Positions 63,480-64,000 of a stretch of 64,000 nt of DNA are shown piece by piece. The DNA lies in NCBI RefSeq assembly GCF_002775205.1, contig NC_036460.1, forward strand, positions 1,866,056 to 1,930,055. The letters are read 5' to 3'. Each line of letters starts with the position of its first letter. Position 1 is the stretch's first letter. This DNA is from Xiphophorus maculatus. Its lineage: Eukaryota > Chordata > Actinopteri > Cyprinodontiformes > Poeciliidae. A model generated the notes under the pieces. That model was not told where the DNA came from. It was given only the letters and a program-made list of their open reading frames with translations, and made no database searches. Both the position numbers and the translations under genes were made by a program.

Positions 63480-64000
63480 TGTTTTCCCTCCTGATACTCT
63501 GGCAGACTCAATTTGATTTGGGACCAAAGTTGTGAGTCAAACCCACCAAACCCTTTGAGCAACCTGTTCCCCTCCTGGCCTGTGGGGGCGCTGCACCAAG
63601 AACCACTGTAGGAAATGACACAAAAAACCTCTGAAGACACTGAGAGCAACTTCCTTCTTCACCAAATGGAGACAAAATGGAGGCGTCAGATTTTAGTGGT
63701 TGGAGGATTTCTCTTTAATCCTCCTTAGTCTTTGGTTAAAGACCACGAGTCATTTCTCCTGCTAGTGCTAGGCTAGCACGTTTGTTTGGGTTGAATTTAC
63801 CCAGAATGCCCTGTGCTGTAGCTTACTTCCTGCTTTTTGAGCGGCCTTTAGTCTGCTTGCTGTTCACATATGCATTCAAACCGATCCAGAGTTCACTTCA
63901 TCCAAACCCAGATGGAGGCTTGTAGGCAGAACAGAGTTCACGTTTTTGGTTTGATTAACATTCACACCAGATACATTTGGTCCGCTTTAAGAGGACCAGA
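63480..64000. repeat. DNA-transposon-like repeat, second copy, cut by window end
   Basis: Shares acttcctgctttt, cacatatgcat, gaggaccaga and ttggtccgctt blocks with the element around 6661-6880. It begins near 63480 (gctgttttccctcctgatac) and runs past the edge, in the intron after masp1 exon 12. Confidence 0.45.

Overview
The window is nuclear DNA from a ray-finned (teleost) fish. It has short GT-AG exons, clrn1 lying next to mindy4b as in other vertebrates, CA/GT and TTA microsatellites, and typical fish mobile elements: L2-type LINEs, Tc1-like transposons, a tRNA-derived SINE and a foamy-like retrovirus. The element mix would suit a livebearer-type (cyprinodontiform) genome, but that is inference only.

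Layout, left to right. tsen34 (+, 874-2105, four exons, complete). mindy4b (-, last exon at 3028, eleven firm exons up to 13301, one mini-exon at 14454-14475, 5' end unresolved); one of its introns holds a full-length L2 LINE (about 6881-10137) inside a short DNA-transposon-like repeat. clrn1 (-, 16644-22415, three exons, 232 aa, complete). masp1 (+, from 23498 to beyond the right edge; twelve coding exons seen: CUB1-EGF-CUB2-CCP1-CCP2-serine protease, the last of MASP-3 type and cut by the window end).

masp1 has been enlarged by insertions. The intron between the second CUB2 exon and the first CCP1 exon, about 73 nt before insertion, now contains a 17-kb antisense foamy-like endogenous retrovirus (28856-45908). 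It has 1720-bp LTRs that look identical, a 4-bp target duplication (TGCC), a tRNA-Lys1,2-type primer site and seven open frames in the order gag-pol-orfA-orfB-env-orfC-orfD. None of these frames is broken. Gag contains a region that looks like a macro (ADP-ribose-binding) domain. Two unrecognised genes sit between pol and env, and two more follow env: a multi-pass membrane protein and an acidic-tailed protein resembling a transactivator in position and composition.

A later masp1 intron (48819-60992) holds a block flanked by nearly identical inverted repeats of about 0.84 kb (49355-50206 and 59400-60236). Inside are a Penelope-type GIY-YIG fragment beside telomere-like repeats, a fold-back element, a nearly intact Tc1-like transposon, a Gypsy LTR-retrotransposon end and an intronless USP-like pseudoenzyme gene. 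The intron before the protease exon is largely an 11-bp pyrimidine-rich minisatellite of about 75 units that runs to the splice acceptor.

The host genes are functionally unrelated: tRNA splicing (tsen34), an apparently inactive MINDY deubiquitinase (mindy4b), a hair-cell/photoreceptor tetraspan protein (clrn1) and lectin-pathway complement (masp1). The retroviral genes form one replication unit read on the minus strand from the LTR at 44189-45908.
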